Assembly: GCA_024695475.1 (NCBI GenBank)
Contig: JAILIC010000010.1
Location: forward strand, 1-64,000
DNA: 64,000 nucleotides
From: Treponema sp.
Lineage (GTDB): Bacteria; Spirochaetota; Spirochaetia; Treponematales; Treponemataceae
Direction: 5' to 3'
The stretch's first letter is position 1. Each line of letters opens with the position of its first letter. The translations under genes were made by a program, and so were the position numbers. The notes beneath the pieces are model-generated. The model was not told where the DNA came from. It was given only the letters and a program-made list of their open reading frames with translations, and searched no databases. Positions 8,023-17,026 of the stretch are shown here, piece by piece.

Positions 8023-9519
8023 ATGACAGAAGAACAGAAGCGCATACCAGTTAATAACTCAAAAATAAAAATGGCAATTCAGACAGGAATTCCTCTAACC
8101 ATTACGACATATACATTACCTCATGATATAGAAGTCTATATGACGGATGTCCTTACGGCTTTTTTGACCGAGTTGGCACAAAAGCAAATGGTAGAGTTTT
8201 TAACCTACTGTTTAATTGAACTGGTAACAAATGCTAAAAAGGCAAATACAAAGCGTGTTTATTTTGAAGAGAAACACCTTGATTTAACGAATGAAGATGA
8301 TTATGTCCTCGGTATGAAGACATTTAAAGAAGATACAATTAGTCGTATCAATTATTATCTTGATTTGCAGAAAAACAAAGGACTGTATGTAAAACTGATT
8401 TTACAGGTGCGTAATAATAAAATACGGCTGGAAGTACGGAATAATGCGGTGCTCACTTTTTTTGAGTATAAACGTATTCATGATAAAATTTCACGTGCAC
8501 AGCAATATACATCGGTAAATGAGGCTTTGACGCAGATTATCGATGATACAGAAGGTGCCGGTCTTGGACTCATCATTATGATTTTGATGTTGAAAAAGAT
8601 TGGGCTTACTGAAGAAAATTATCAAGTACTTACTACTGATACAGAAACTATAACCAGAATTATCTTGCCTCTTAATGAAAAAACCCAATCTGCCATTGAG
8701 TTTTTATCTGGAGAGTTTGCCAAAATTATCGATGAGTTGCCTCAGTTTCCTAAGAATATCGCAGCGGTCAATAAACTGTTAGATGATCCTGAGTCAAAAC
8801 TGTCTGATATAGCAATGCATATTAGTAATGATGTTTCGTTAACCGCAGAGTTGTTGCGATTAGTAAACTCAGCTGCATTTGCTATGTCTTCGTCTTGTAA
8901 AAGTATTTTTGATGCAGTACGTTTAGTTGGTTTACGAGGAATTCGAAATCTATTGATTTCTATAGGTTCTCTTGATGCTTTAGCTGCACAGGAAGATGAA
9001 GTAAAAGAAAAGATTTGGTCTCATGCATATCAGGTAGCTTTTTATTCGTATAATTTAGCTCGTAATTTATGTGTCGGTAAAAAAGAAATTATCGAAGATG
9101 CCTATGTTTGTGGTTTATTGCATGATATGGGTAAAATCATATTCCAGACTGCACATCCAGGGTTAATGCAAAACCTCAAGGTAAAATGTGCTGCAGCAGG
9201 CATTTCAGATAGCATATTTGAGTTATTGGTTGCAGGTGTTAATCATGGTGAGATTGGAGCGTTAATTGCTGAAAAATGGAATTTTCCAGAAGTGATTATT
9301 TCTGTTATTAGATATCATCATGACTGTGAAGCTGCTCCGCAAGAATATCGTACGTTAACCTATCTTGTGTGTTTGGCAGATATGATGGTCCATTACGGCA
9401 ATCTAGAAATTGAGTATGAGCAGATTGACCCTAATGTACTCAAACACTTTCAGCTTACTGATAAGACCAAGTTTGAAGACGTAATCATGAAACTTAAGCA
9501 GGCATTTTCTAATAAATAA
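8023..9519 (+). CDS. HATPase-like / HDOD domain signalling protein
   Basis: Two-part cytosolic protein of 498 residues. Residues 1-220 read as a GHKL-type ATPase domain: LIELVTNAKKAN is a histidine-kinase N box and EGAGLGLIIM a G2 box. No phosphoacceptor H box is visible, so it looks like an anti-sigma or switch-kinase type ATPase. Residues about 230-430 form an HDOD domain, with LPQFPKNIAAVNKLL at the start, LRLVNSAAF, and the retained GLLHDMGK and NHGEIGALIAEKW motifs. HDOD proteins in other bacteria act in signalling and in chemotaxis or motility control. There is no SD; the 20 bases before the ATG are AT only apart from one C, with a TATAAT at 8013-8018. Confidence 0.75.
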   Translation: MTEEQKRIPVNNSKIKMAIQTGIPLTITTYTLPHDIEVYMTDVLTAFLTELAQKQMVEFLTYCLIELVTNAKKANTKRVYFEEKHLDLTNEDDYVLGMKTFKEDTISRINYYLDLQKNKGLYVKLILQVRNNKIRLEVRNNAVLTFFEYKRIHDKISRAQQYTSVNEALTQIIDDTEGAGLGLIIMILMLKKIGLTEENYQVLTTDTETITRIILPLNEKTQSAIEFLSGEFAKIIDELPQFPKNIAAVNKLLDDPESKLSDIAMHISNDVSLTAELLRLVNSAAFAMSSSCKSIFDAVRLVGLRGIRNLLISIGSLDALAAQEDEVKEKIWSHAYQVAFYSYNLARNLCVGKKEIIEDAYVCGLLHDMGKIIFQTAHPGLMQNLKVKCAAAGISDSIFELLVAGVNHGEIGALIAEKWNFPEVIISVIRYHHDCEAAPQEYRTLTYLVCLADMMVHYGNLEIEYEQIDPNVLKHFQLTDKTKFEDVIMKLKQAFSNK

Positions 9520-9539
9520 AATCGTCTCAACAGTCGGTG

Positions 9540-10364
9540 TCAGGAGCGATTGAGACTTTCAACCCACTTTTGCATAAGGATTCCAAACGCAACACCAACA
9601 TTAAGTGATGCTTTTAACCCAATCATTGGTATGGTTACTCTGCCATAGGTTGCTCGTTCTAATGCTTGCGGACTTACCCCGAGTTCTTCTGAGCCAATAA
9701 TGCAAATGCCCTGACGAGGAAAGGCAAAGTCTTCAATGGGAGTACCACCAGTTTCCAAAACAAAAACAGGTAACTCTTGTGGCAGCTCGTCCAAAGTAGC
9801 TTTTTGCCATCCCATGGTTTCTATACATCCCATACCACTTCGTATGGCTCGTGTTTGGTCGGGACTGGTACACGATGGAGATATATAGACTTTTTCAGCT
9901 CCCATGCCTTCTGCGGTTCTAAAAATAGAGCCTACATTAAAAGGAGATCGGATGTCTTCTGCATATACACAGACGCCAGGATAAAACTGTCGTTTTCTGA
10001 CTACGCCTTGTTCATCAACAGATGGCTGATGTGGCGCAATAACTAAATCCCATTCAGCAGGAAAGGTACCTATGATTTGCAAAAGATGGTTACGGGCACA
10101 GTTGCAGACGCGTCGCTCATCAAATACTGGTGCAGTAAGCAGGGCTTGTAATTCATTTTTTGCATCAGCAGGTAATTTAGGGTCTTCCAATACGATACGT
10201 GCAAGTTGTTTTGTATAGTCTTGTCGAGATAAAGATGCGTAGTTATATTCCGATCCTTTTTCGGCAATACCCGCAATATCTCTTTCTAGGGCACCAAAGC
10301 AAAGGGCAAGTTTTCGGCGTTTTTGACCACCGGAGAGTTGAAATAATTTTGATGGATCAATCAT
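9540..10364 (-). CDS. TrmH-family (SPOUT) RNA 2'-O-methyltransferase
   Basis: SAM-dependent RNA ribose methylase. The C-terminal SPOUT domain shows motif 1 (SPFNVGSIFRTAEGMG), motif 2 (IIGSEELGVS) and motif 3 (IPMIGLKASLNVGVAFG), which form the trefoil-knot cofactor site. The first 100 residues are a helical extension with Cys-rich ERRVCNCARNH, unlike the short TrmL type, so the target RNA is uncertain. ATG 10364 is chosen over an in-frame TTG at 10388 because AGAGG sits about 10 bases upstream. It lies downstream of the flgM terminator. Confidence 0.8.
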   Translation of the reverse strand: MIDPSKLFQLSGGQKRRKLALCFGALERDIAGIAEKGSEYNYASLSRQDYTKQLARIVLEDPKLPADAKNELQALLTAPVFDERRVCNCARNHLLQIIGTFPAEWDLVIAPHQPSVDEQGVVRKRQFYPGVCVYAEDIRSPFNVGSIFRTAEGMGAEKVYISPSCTSPDQTRAIRSGMGCIETMGWQKATLDELPQELPVFVLETGGTPIEDFAFPRQGICIIGSEELGVSPQALERATYGRVTIPMIGLKASLNVGVAFGILMQKWVESLNRS

Positions 10365-10385
10365 CGGTACGGTATCCTCTAAAAA

Positions 10386-10416
10386 CAAAAAAAGACGAAC
10401 CGTAGTCCGTCTTTTT
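10386..10416 (-). terminator. Rho-independent terminator after flgM
   Basis: An 8-bp stem AAAAGACG/CGTCTTTT extended past one mismatch, with A and T tracts on both sides, so it can act in either direction. On the minus strand it separates flgM from the methyltransferase gene. Confidence 0.75.
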
Positions 10417-10447
10417 TATATACATGGAATGTCAAACAAACTGTGTA

Positions 10448-10735
10448 TTACAGTCCGTAACTTTCCATGATTCTGTCGGCAACAGAATTTAAAACCTGTG
10501 AATTAATATAATTAGGGTCTTTAATCTTCTCTTTAATCTGCATTACTAAATCAGTACGTACATCGGGTGTTTCATCTGCTACTTGGTTGAGATAGTAAGC
10601 TTCAGCCATTTTTTTTGCTTCGTCAGATACTGAGATAGAATCAGAACCTGACTCAACCTTTGCAGATACATTGCTGCGGCGTGTGTTTTGTACGTTGCTG
10701 AGAGGATTGATTCCGTCAATTTTGTTTATCATCAT
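10448..10735 (-). CDS. flgM: anti-sigma-28 factor FlgM
   Basis: Small cytosolic inhibitor of the flagellar sigma factor FliA (sigma-28). The 95 residues show the family layout: an unstructured N-terminus with NKIDGINPL, then DSISVSDEAKKM, and a C-terminal sigma-binding region NSQVLNSVADRIMESYGL-like. No other flagellar gene is in the window, so flgM is detached from the flagellar operons here. It follows rsmI by 20 bases on the same strand and ends before a terminator. It is the clearest sign of a flagellated organism. Confidence 0.88.
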   Translation of the reverse strand: MMINKIDGINPLSNVQNTRRSNVSAKVESGSDSISVSDEAKKMAEAYYLNQVADETPDVRTDLVMQIKEKIKDPNYINSQVLNSVADRIMESYGL

Positions 10736-10754
10736 AGTTCCCTGCCTCGATACC

Positions 10755-11462
10755 TTAATTATCGGTATTTTCTTCAGAATGTTTAGTTTTTTTTATTCCA
10801 GAAACAAATACTGCGAACTCACCCTTTATCGAAGTTCTTGCAGAAAAATCATCACGCATTTCTTCTGCGGTACCCTCGATAATTTCCTCATGCAGCTTTG
10901 TAAGCTCACGGCCGACTACAACTCGCCGCTTATTATCAATATCGGCAATATCGGTTAAAAGCTTTACAATTCTAAATGGAGATTCATATAAAACAAATGC
11001 ATCTCCAGTTTCCAACAGCTCCTTTACTCGACTTCGTCTTCTTCCAGACTTAGGAGAAAGAAACCCTTCCATTATGAGTGTCTTACCGCCTGCACCAGCG
11101 ACACTCACTAATGTTGCAAAGGCAGATGGACCAGGAATGGGAACAACGGTATGACCGGCATTCCTTACTAATCCTGCCAATAGAGCACCAGGATCACTTA
11201 TGCCTGGTGTACCGGCATCACTGGCATATGCCACTGTCTTGCCTTCATCAAGTAACCCGATGATTTTTTGTGCAGCAATTTCTTCATTTTGTGCGCGACA
11301 TGAAATCAAAGGTTTGCGTATCTCAAAATGTGTTAACAGTTGCAAGGTATGTCGGGTATCTTCGCAGGCAATGGCATCAGCATTTTTGAAAGTCTCAATA
11401 GCTCGAAATGTAATATCACCTAGATTGCCGATAGGCGTTGCAACAATGTATAACGTAGACAC
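10755..11462 (-). CDS. rsmI: 16S rRNA (cytidine1402-2'-O)-methyltransferase RsmI
   Basis: Methylates the 2'-OH of C1402 in the 16S rRNA decoding centre. Family signatures: STLYIVATPIGNLGD at the N-terminus, ACEDTRHT, SDAGTPGISDPG (SAM site) and VPIPGPSA. I start it at the GTG at 11462, immediately before STLYIVATPIG, because the longer frame to 11537 adds a tail not typical of RsmI; a weak AGGT lies upstream. The C-terminus is short and lysine-rich. It heads a small minus-strand unit with flgM and is divergent from ettA. Confidence 0.9.
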   Translation of the reverse strand: MSTLYIVATPIGNLGDITFRAIETFKNADAIACEDTRHTLQLLTHFEIRKPLISCRAQNEEIAAQKIIGLLDEGKTVAYASDAGTPGISDPGALLAGLVRNAGHTVVPIPGPSAFATLVSVAGAGGKTLIMEGFLSPKSGRRRSRVKELLETGDAFVLYESPFRIVKLLTDIADIDNKRRVVVGRELTKLHEEIIEGTAEEMRDDFSARTSIKGEFAVFVSGIKKTKHSEENTDN

Positions 11463-11567
11463 AATTAAAGTATACCTATAAAAATGAATTTTCACAAGTC
11501 TGCTTTTTAATTGATTGAGAATGTAATGGGTATACACTTTCTAGTTTCTTCTATATAGTTATTTTAT

Positions 11568-13328
11568 ATGGCAAAGACATTTGACGATAAAAAAATCATT
11601 TACACAATGAATGATGTAAGCCGTGCATACGGTACAAAAGTTGTTCTGAAAAATATCAGTATTTCGTATTATTATGGTGCAAAAATTGGTGTTATTGGCC
11701 CCAATGGTGCTGGAAAATCAAGTCTGTTTAAAATACTGGCAGGTATTGATACTGATTTTACTGGTGAAACAATTTTGCAACCAGGATATACCATTGGCTA
11801 TCTGGAACAGGAACCATATCTTGAAAGTGGTAAAACCGTAAAAGAAGTAGTAAGTGAAGGTGCAAAAGAGATAACCGATCTTTTGGCAGAATTTGATAAA
11901 GTCAATGAAGCCTTTGGTGATCCAGATGCAGATTATGATAAATTAGGTGCTCGACAGGCAGAATTGCAGGAAAAACTTGATGCACTCGATGCCTGGAATC
12001 TCGAAAACAATCTTGAACTGGCAATGGATGCTTTGCGTTGTCCTCCACCAGATCAAAAAGTAGATGTTTTAAGTGGTGGTGAGCGTCGCCGTGTTGCATT
12101 ATGCCGCTTATTGCTGCAAAAACCTGATATCCTTCTCTTAGACGAGCCTACTAATCACCTTGATGCAGAGACTGTTGCTTGGTTGGAGCGACACTTGCAT
12201 GAATATCCAGGTACTGTTATTGCCATTACTCATGATCGTTACTTCCTTGATGATGTTGCAGGATGGATTTTAGAGCTTGATCGTGGTGAGGGCTATCCAT
12301 TTAAAGGTAATTATTCTTCATGGTTGGAACAAAAAGAAGCTCGTATTGCACGTGAAGAAAAAGGCGAAAGCTTACGCCGTAAAGAAATTCAGCGAGAGCT
12401 TGAATGGATCCACATGGGTGTTAAAGGTCGCCAAGCTAAACATAAGGAACATATTACTCGATATAATGAACTGTTGGCACAAGAGAGCAAACAGCAGCTT
12501 AAAGACTCTCAAATTTCTATACCAGCAGGTCCACGTCTTGGTTCCGTCGTTATTGAAGCCCATGACCTTACAAAGGGATATGGCGACCGCTTATTGTTCG
12601 AGAACCTCAATTTCACCATCCCTGCTGGTGCTATAGTCGGTATTGTCGGTCCAAATGGTGCTGGTAAAACAACACTGCTTAAATTGATAGCTGACGCTGC
12701 GGGGCAGACTGTAGAGCGTCTTGATGGTGGCACCGGTGGTGAAAAGCCTGACAGTGGTGATATAAAAGTTGGACAAACCGTTAAGTTGGTATATGTCGAT
12801 CAGATGCGAAGCAAGCTCGACATGAATAAAACAGTTTACGAGACCTTATCAGGTGGAGCAGATTTAATAAAACTCGGCGCAGTTGACGAAAAAGGTCGTG
12901 CTCTGGAAGGTGGTGTACGAGAAGTAAATAGTCACGCATACTGTTCTTGGTTTAATTTTAATGGTGCTGACCAGAATAAAAAAGTAAGTGTACTCAGTGG
13001 TGGTGAAAAAAATCGTCTTAACCTTGGCATGATGTTAAAAGAAGCCGGTAACGTGCTCATCCTTGACGAGCCGACCAATGATTTGGACGTACAGACGATC
13101 CGTGCATTGGAAGAAGCTTTGGAAGACTTTGCCGGATGTGCGTTGGTAGTTAGCCACGACCGCTGGTTCTTAGACCGCGTTTGTACTCATATACTTGCAT
13201 TTGAAAATAATAGTGAAGTCAAGTGGTTTGAAGGTAACTGGTCAGAATATGCTGAGTGGCGTAAGAAAATGCTTGGTGATGATGCTGATCATCCTCATAA
13301 GACTATATATCGTAAAATGACCCGCTAG
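11568..13328 (+). CDS. ettA: ABC-F ATPase, energy-dependent translational throttle protein EttA
   Basis: Soluble ribosome-associated ABC-F protein that binds the E site and gates entry into elongation according to ATP/ADP. There are two nucleotide-binding domains: Walker A GPNGAGKSS and GPNGAGKTT, signatures LSGGERRRVAL and LSGGEKNRLNL, Walker B LLLDEPTNHLD and LILDEPTNDLD. The NLENNLELAMDALRCP arm is typical of EttA. It has 586 residues against about 555 in E. coli; part of the excess is a Gly/Asp-rich insertion after the second Walker A (about residues 383-395). No SD precedes the ATG, but a TATAGT lies 8 bases upstream, so its mRNA may be leaderless. Confidence 0.9.
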   Translation: MAKTFDDKKIIYTMNDVSRAYGTKVVLKNISISYYYGAKIGVIGPNGAGKSSLFKILAGIDTDFTGETILQPGYTIGYLEQEPYLESGKTVKEVVSEGAKEITDLLAEFDKVNEAFGDPDADYDKLGARQAELQEKLDALDAWNLENNLELAMDALRCPPPDQKVDVLSGGERRRVALCRLLLQKPDILLLDEPTNHLDAETVAWLERHLHEYPGTVIAITHDRYFLDDVAGWILELDRGEGYPFKGNYSSWLEQKEARIAREEKGESLRRKEIQRELEWIHMGVKGRQAKHKEHITRYNELLAQESKQQLKDSQISIPAGPRLGSVVIEAHDLTKGYGDRLLFENLNFTIPAGAIVGIVGPNGAGKTTLLKLIADAAGQTVERLDGGTGGEKPDSGDIKVGQTVKLVYVDQMRSKLDMNKTVYETLSGGADLIKLGAVDEKGRALEGGVREVNSHAYCSWFNFNGADQNKKVSVLSGGEKNRLNLGMMLKEAGNVLILDEPTNDLDVQTIRALEEALEDFAGCALVVSHDRWFLDRVCTHILAFENNSEVKWFEGNWSEYAEWRKKMLGDDADHPHKTIYRKMTR

Positions 13329-13403
13329 AATGATGATGTGCTTTGTATGGCAGCAGATATGAGGTGTTGCCATACAAAACAAAGTAAAATAAGATAGATA
13401 AAC

Positions 13404-13433
13404 TTGACAGAGAATTATTCTTTTTGTTATAGT
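13404..13433 (+). promoter_or_regulatory. sigma-70 promoter of the tRNA-Ala gene
   Basis: Consensus TTGACA at 13404-13409 and TATAGT at 13428-13433 (18-base spacer, or 17 if TTATAG is read), 14 bases before the first tRNA base. This is the best canonical promoter in the window. Confidence 0.75.
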
Positions 13434-13447
13434 AGGAATATCCTTTT

Positions 13448-13521
13448 GGGGGTGTAGCTCACCTGGCTAGAGCGCTAGCATGGCATGCTAGAGGTAAGGG
13501 GTTCAAGTCCCCTCATCTCCA
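13448..13521 (+). tRNA. tRNA-Ala (anticodon GGC)
   Basis: A 74-base cloverleaf. The acceptor arm GGGGGTG pairs with CATCTCC (two G-U pairs) and the discriminator is A. The anticodon stem CTAGC/GCTAG encloses loop ATGGCAT with anticodon GGC, reading GCC and GCU Ala codons. The T loop is GTTCAAGTC between GGG/CCC pairs. The 3' CCA is not encoded and must be added by nucleotidyltransferase. It has its own promoter and terminator. Confidence 0.95.
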
Positions 13522-13526
13522 CAAAG

Positions 13527-13556
13527 AAAGACTGGAATTATTTCCAGTCTTTTTTG
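13527..13556 (+). terminator. Rho-independent terminator of tRNA-Ala
   Basis: An 11-bp stem (13527-13537 with 13542-13552), loop TTAT, followed by a T tract, directly after the tRNA. It also points at the 3' end of the convergent flavoprotein gene. Confidence 0.88.
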
Positions 13557-13566
13557 TTTTAAATCC

Positions 13567-14085
13567 TTATTCTTCGTCTTTTTTTAAGATCATCATAATT
13601 TGTCCGATGTACATGTTGTGATAATCTTTTGATTCATAATAGTTTGGCTCTATCTCATTGACCAGAAAGTTTTGTGGTTCAAGTGGCTGACAACATAACT
13701 TTTTGCATATCAATATGGTATCAGCTTCCTGAAAATAGGGAGTACCCACTGAGTGTGCAATTGTCAGTTTTGACTGTTCAATTTTATTTTCGTTGCGACC
13801 GCTTACACTGCCAAGATATCCCATTTGCTTAGCATATTTTTCATGGTCTAAAAATGATAATGAAAAAGAATCTGCTCCATCTAAAAACTCTTTTGTATAG
13901 CGGCTGTTACGGACAAAGATATAGGCAACATTCCTGTCCCATAAAACTCCTAGTCCACCCCATGAAGCAGTCATAGTATTAACTTTACCATCTTTTTCGG
14001 CAGTGATAAGCATCCATTCTTTACCAATAGCGGTGAATGGTTGCAATGAGTACGAATCAGCTGGTATTGCATTAAATGTAGCCAT
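13567..14085 (-). CDS. flavin reductase family protein (FMN-binding split barrel)
   Basis: Small cytosolic flavoprotein of 172 residues. The segment NTMTASWGGLGVLWDR is the characteristic FMN-phosphate-binding part of the flavin reductase-like split barrel, followed by FVRNSRYTKEFL. Such proteins in anaerobes are often NADH:FMN oxidoreductases or flavoredoxin-like carriers; the electron partner is unknown. The ATG at 14085 is preferred over 14100 because GAGAGGG precedes it by about 7 bases. It is monocistronic and convergent with tRNA-Ala. Confidence 0.8.
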   Translation of the reverse strand: MATFNAIPADSYSLQPFTAIGKEWMLITAEKDGKVNTMTASWGGLGVLWDRNVAYIFVRNSRYTKEFLDGADSFSLSFLDHEKYAKQMGYLGSVSGRNENKIEQSKLTIAHSVGTPYFQEADTILICKKLCCQPLEPQNFLVNEIEPNYYESKDYHNMYIGQIMMILKKDEE

Positions 14086-14173
14086 TTTTAACCCTCTCAT
14101 ATATGTATATATATGTAGAGTATAACATGAAACAGTATTTTTTTCTATTCAAAATACTATGCACATATGATGA

Positions 14174-15463
14174 TTATTCATGATAATACTCAAGAGGTTC
14201 TATCGAGGACTCTGGTAAACGGAGAGGAACAAAACCATCATCAATCATTTCTATCATGATTGGTACTAATTGAGGATCAAATTGAGTACCTGCACCTTGT
14301 TTGAGTTGTTCCCTGACTACTTCCAACGAGAGACTTTTTCGATAACAACGGGTAGTTGTCATAGCATCAACGGCATCAGCAATTGAGATGATACGTGAAA
14401 AGAGAGGAATACCGTTTCCTTTAAGATGATCAGGATATCCTGTGCCATCAAAACGCTCATGATGATGTCGTATGATAGTAGCAATACCAGGCAGGTAAGT
14501 AAAATCCTTAAAGATTTGATCGCCGATAGCACTATGTTGTTTTATTAATTCATACTCATTATCTGAGAGTTTTGTATTATTTTGTAACACGTTATCGGGA
14601 ATGCCTATTTTACCGACATCATGTAAGAGTCCAGCATAATAGACAATTTCTTGTTCATCTTTTGGCAGAGCGAGTCGTGTTGTAATCTCTTTAGCATAAA
14701 GAGCAACGCGTTCAGAGTGACCGCTGGTATACGTATCTTTTGCTTCGATAGTATTTGCAAAAAGCTTTAGGGTTTGCTCAATAAAATCTTGTGTCTGATT
14801 ACGGATTCTTTGAACCTCGTTTATTTTGGTGATAGTTACGTGAATATAAGTAAAGAGAAATATAATCGCAGTAAAAAGTATGGCTACAGCCATTCTAAAA
14901 ACAACTAAGTGTCCTGGATAAAAATAAGGCTTCATGGTAAGGGTGAGATCTGTATATGCAGGATCATAGTTACGTGGGGTATGTATCATAAGACCAAAGG
15001 TCTGATAGGAGCCTGGTTTTATGTAATAAAACTTTTCTTTATCATTAAGATCTGTAATGTCACTTTGTAATAACTGTCTGATATGTACGATTCCATCAGA
15101 TAAGGTAGCTGTAATATTCCAAGGATTTGGATCTATAACGCTACGGGGAGGAATACTAAATGAAATTTCCCATTGCTTGATAGTAAAGGCATTCATCTTG
15201 TTATAGAAAATACCATCATATTGAGCCAGTTCTATAGTGCCATCCTCTTCAGTCCAGCATTTCTCCATATTCTTTACTATAGAGACTTTCATAAGAGGAC
15301 AGTTATCAGCATTATTCATAAGCTTCATCGTTCTTGCAGGTAACGAAATACCTGTTTTCATGATGATAAGTAATGAAAACAATATGAGCGTTAAAGTGAC
15401 TAATATAAACTGTAAAAACCGTATACTTTTTTTATTTGCTTGTGATATATCAGCAGAAGACAT
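14174..15463 (-). CDS. membrane-anchored HD-GYP domain protein (probable cyclic-di-GMP phosphodiesterase)
   Basis: 429 residues. One membrane helix at about 20-40 and a second at about 195-215 enclose a periplasmic sensor region that I do not recognise. The cytoplasmic part is a complete HD-GYP domain: TSGHSERVALYA, LLHDVGKIG (HD), HHERFDGTGYPDHL (GYP) and SIADAVDAMTT. Metal ligands are intact, so hydrolysis of c-di-GMP is likely. Together with the two chemoreceptors and flgM it belongs to the motility-signalling side. No SD is present; TATACT ends 7 bases before the ATG, another leaderless candidate. Confidence 0.88.
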   Translation of the reverse strand: MSSADISQANKKSIRFLQFILVTLTLILFSLLIIMKTGISLPARTMKLMNNADNCPLMKVSIVKNMEKCWTEEDGTIELAQYDGIFYNKMNAFTIKQWEISFSIPPRSVIDPNPWNITATLSDGIVHIRQLLQSDITDLNDKEKFYYIKPGSYQTFGLMIHTPRNYDPAYTDLTLTMKPYFYPGHLVVFRMAVAILFTAIIFLFTYIHVTITKINEVQRIRNQTQDFIEQTLKLFANTIEAKDTYTSGHSERVALYAKEITTRLALPKDEQEIVYYAGLLHDVGKIGIPDNVLQNNTKLSDNEYELIKQHSAIGDQIFKDFTYLPGIATIIRHHHERFDGTGYPDHLKGNGIPLFSRIISIADAVDAMTTTRCYRKSLSLEVVREQLKQGAGTQFDPQLVPIMIEMIDDGFVPLRLPESSIEPLEYYHE

Positions 15464-15605
15464 TACGAATAGTATATCGTGTATTTGTTATAAATAACAG
15501 TGGTAAAGTTATATTTAAACTTAAAAATGCTTTTATCATGCTTGTGTGTTTTATATTACAGTGTTGTGTGATATACTGATGACCTCATAGAGAGGAGGCG
15601 ATATC

Positions 15606-15626
15606 GTGCTTTGGGTACGACGCTAA
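15606..15626 (+). CDS. possible six-codon leader peptide before the M18 aminopeptidase gene
   Basis: A perfect AGGAGG (15593-15598) stands 7 bases before GTG at 15606, which opens the frame M-L-W-V-R-R-stop ending at 15626. The aminopeptidase has its own AAGGAG 14 bases farther on. A strong SD in front of a tiny ORF suggests translational coupling or a regulatory leader, but it may be chance. Confidence 0.25.
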   Translation: MLWVRR

Positions 15627-15655
15627 CGTGGATTTTAGTAAGGAGAATATATATC

Positions 15656-17011
15656 ATGGAAGAATCTTTGATTACAGCGTATAAGCAGTTTTTGGATATT
15701 GGTAAAACAGAACGAGAATGTGTAGTTGAAATTGCCAAACAGGCAGAACAGAATGGCTACAAAAATATAGAAGCTGTATCTGTTGTTAAACCAGGTGATA
15801 AAGTATATGTCCAAAAAATGAATAAGAGTATTATGCTTTTTACTATTGGATCAGAACCAATGGCTTCTGGTATGAATATTTTGGGAGCTCATATTGATTC
15901 GCCACGATTAGATGTAAAGCAGCATCCTATATATGAAAAGGATTTTGTTGTCTATCTTAATACACACTATTATGGTGGCATTAAAAAATACCAGTGGGTT
16001 ACTTTACCATTGGCAATCCACGGAGTTGTATGCAAAACTGACGGAAGTACCGTAACTATCTCTATTGGTGAAAAAGAGACCGATCCTGTATTCTGTATTT
16101 CTGATATCTTGCCTCACATGGCTCAGGATCAGATGAAAGAAAAAGCTTCTGATTTTATTTCTGGTGAAAGCCTCGATCTTATTATTGGCTCAGGAAAGCC
16201 GACCAAAAACGAGGATAAAGATGATAAGGAAAAATCAGATAAAGATAAGCCATCTGTAAAAAAAGCAGTACTTGCATTGCTTAAGCAAACATATAACATC
16301 GAAGAATCTGATTTACTGTCAGCGGAACTGGAAGTAGTACCAGCAGGCAAAGCACGCGATTTAGGACTTGATCGTTCATTGATACTTGCGTATGGACAAG
16401 ATGATCGCTCTTGTGCTTTTACTTCTTTTAAGGCACTGCTTGATGCAGGAGTTTGTAAGAGAACTGCATGCTGTGTTTGTGTTGATAAAGAAGAAATTGG
16501 CAGTGATGGTGCTACCGGTATGTCTTCTCATGTATTTGAAAATGCGGTATCCCGTGTTGTCGAAAAACTGGAAGGTGGTTATAGCGAGCTTACCCTGCGC
16601 CGTTGCCTTGAAAACAGCAACATGCTTTCAAGTGATGTAAACGCTGCCTTTGATCCAATGAACAGCGGTTTGTATGATAAAGACAATGCTTCCTTCCTAG
16701 GTGGTGGCATTGTCTTTAACAAATATACCGGCAGCAGAGGAAAGTATGGTGCAAGCGATGCCAATGCAGAGTATTTAGCTAAAGTCCGCGCCGCAATGGA
16801 AAAAGCTGGTGTAGCTTACCAAATGAGTGAGATGGGTAAAGTTGACCAAGGTGGCGGCGGAACTATCGCTCTGTATGCTGCAAAGTATGGCATGAATGTT
16901 CTTGATGCAGGAGTGTCAGTATTGAGTATGCATGCTCCATGGGAAATTACATCAAAAGAAGATATCTGTCAGGCATATAACGCTTATAAAGCGTTCTTAC
17001 AGATTGACTAA
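15656..17011 (+). CDS. M18 family aminopeptidase
   Basis: Dinuclear zinc aminopeptidase of the M18 (aspartyl aminopeptidase) family, acting on peptides in the cytosol. Motifs are GAHIDSPRLD (first metal His/Asp), DKEEIGSDG (catalytic Glu-Glu) and HAPWEI near the C-terminus with the last metal His. Residues about 180-205 are a Lys/Asp/Glu-rich linker, longer than usual. The start at 15656 follows AAGGAG by 10 bases; the frame open to 15611 is not needed. 451 residues fits the family. No peptide transporter is adjacent, so it is probably general peptide turnover. Confidence 0.9.
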   Translation: MEESLITAYKQFLDIGKTERECVVEIAKQAEQNGYKNIEAVSVVKPGDKVYVQKMNKSIMLFTIGSEPMASGMNILGAHIDSPRLDVKQHPIYEKDFVVYLNTHYYGGIKKYQWVTLPLAIHGVVCKTDGSTVTISIGEKETDPVFCISDILPHMAQDQMKEKASDFISGESLDLIIGSGKPTKNEDKDDKEKSDKDKPSVKKAVLALLKQTYNIEESDLLSAELEVVPAGKARDLGLDRSLILAYGQDDRSCAFTSFKALLDAGVCKRTACCVCVDKEEIGSDGATGMSSHVFENAVSRVVEKLEGGYSELTLRRCLENSNMLSSDVNAAFDPMNSGLYDKDNASFLGGGIVFNKYTGSRGKYGASDANAEYLAKVRAAMEKAGVAYQMSEMGKVDQGGGGTIALYAAKYGMNVLDAGVSVLSMHAPWEITSKEDICQAYNAYKAFLQID

Positions 17012-17026
17012 TATCCTACAGGTGTA

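Noticed and set aside
9524-9556. GTCTCAA/TTGAGAC inverted repeat at the convergent ends of the HDOD and methylase genes
   Set aside because: A 7-bp stem with a 19-base loop and a weak T run; too poor for a terminator.
13342-13378. 11-bp inverted repeat TTTGTATGGCA/TGCCATACAAA after ettA as a terminator
   Set aside because: It has no T tract on either strand; it may fold but I cannot call it a terminator.
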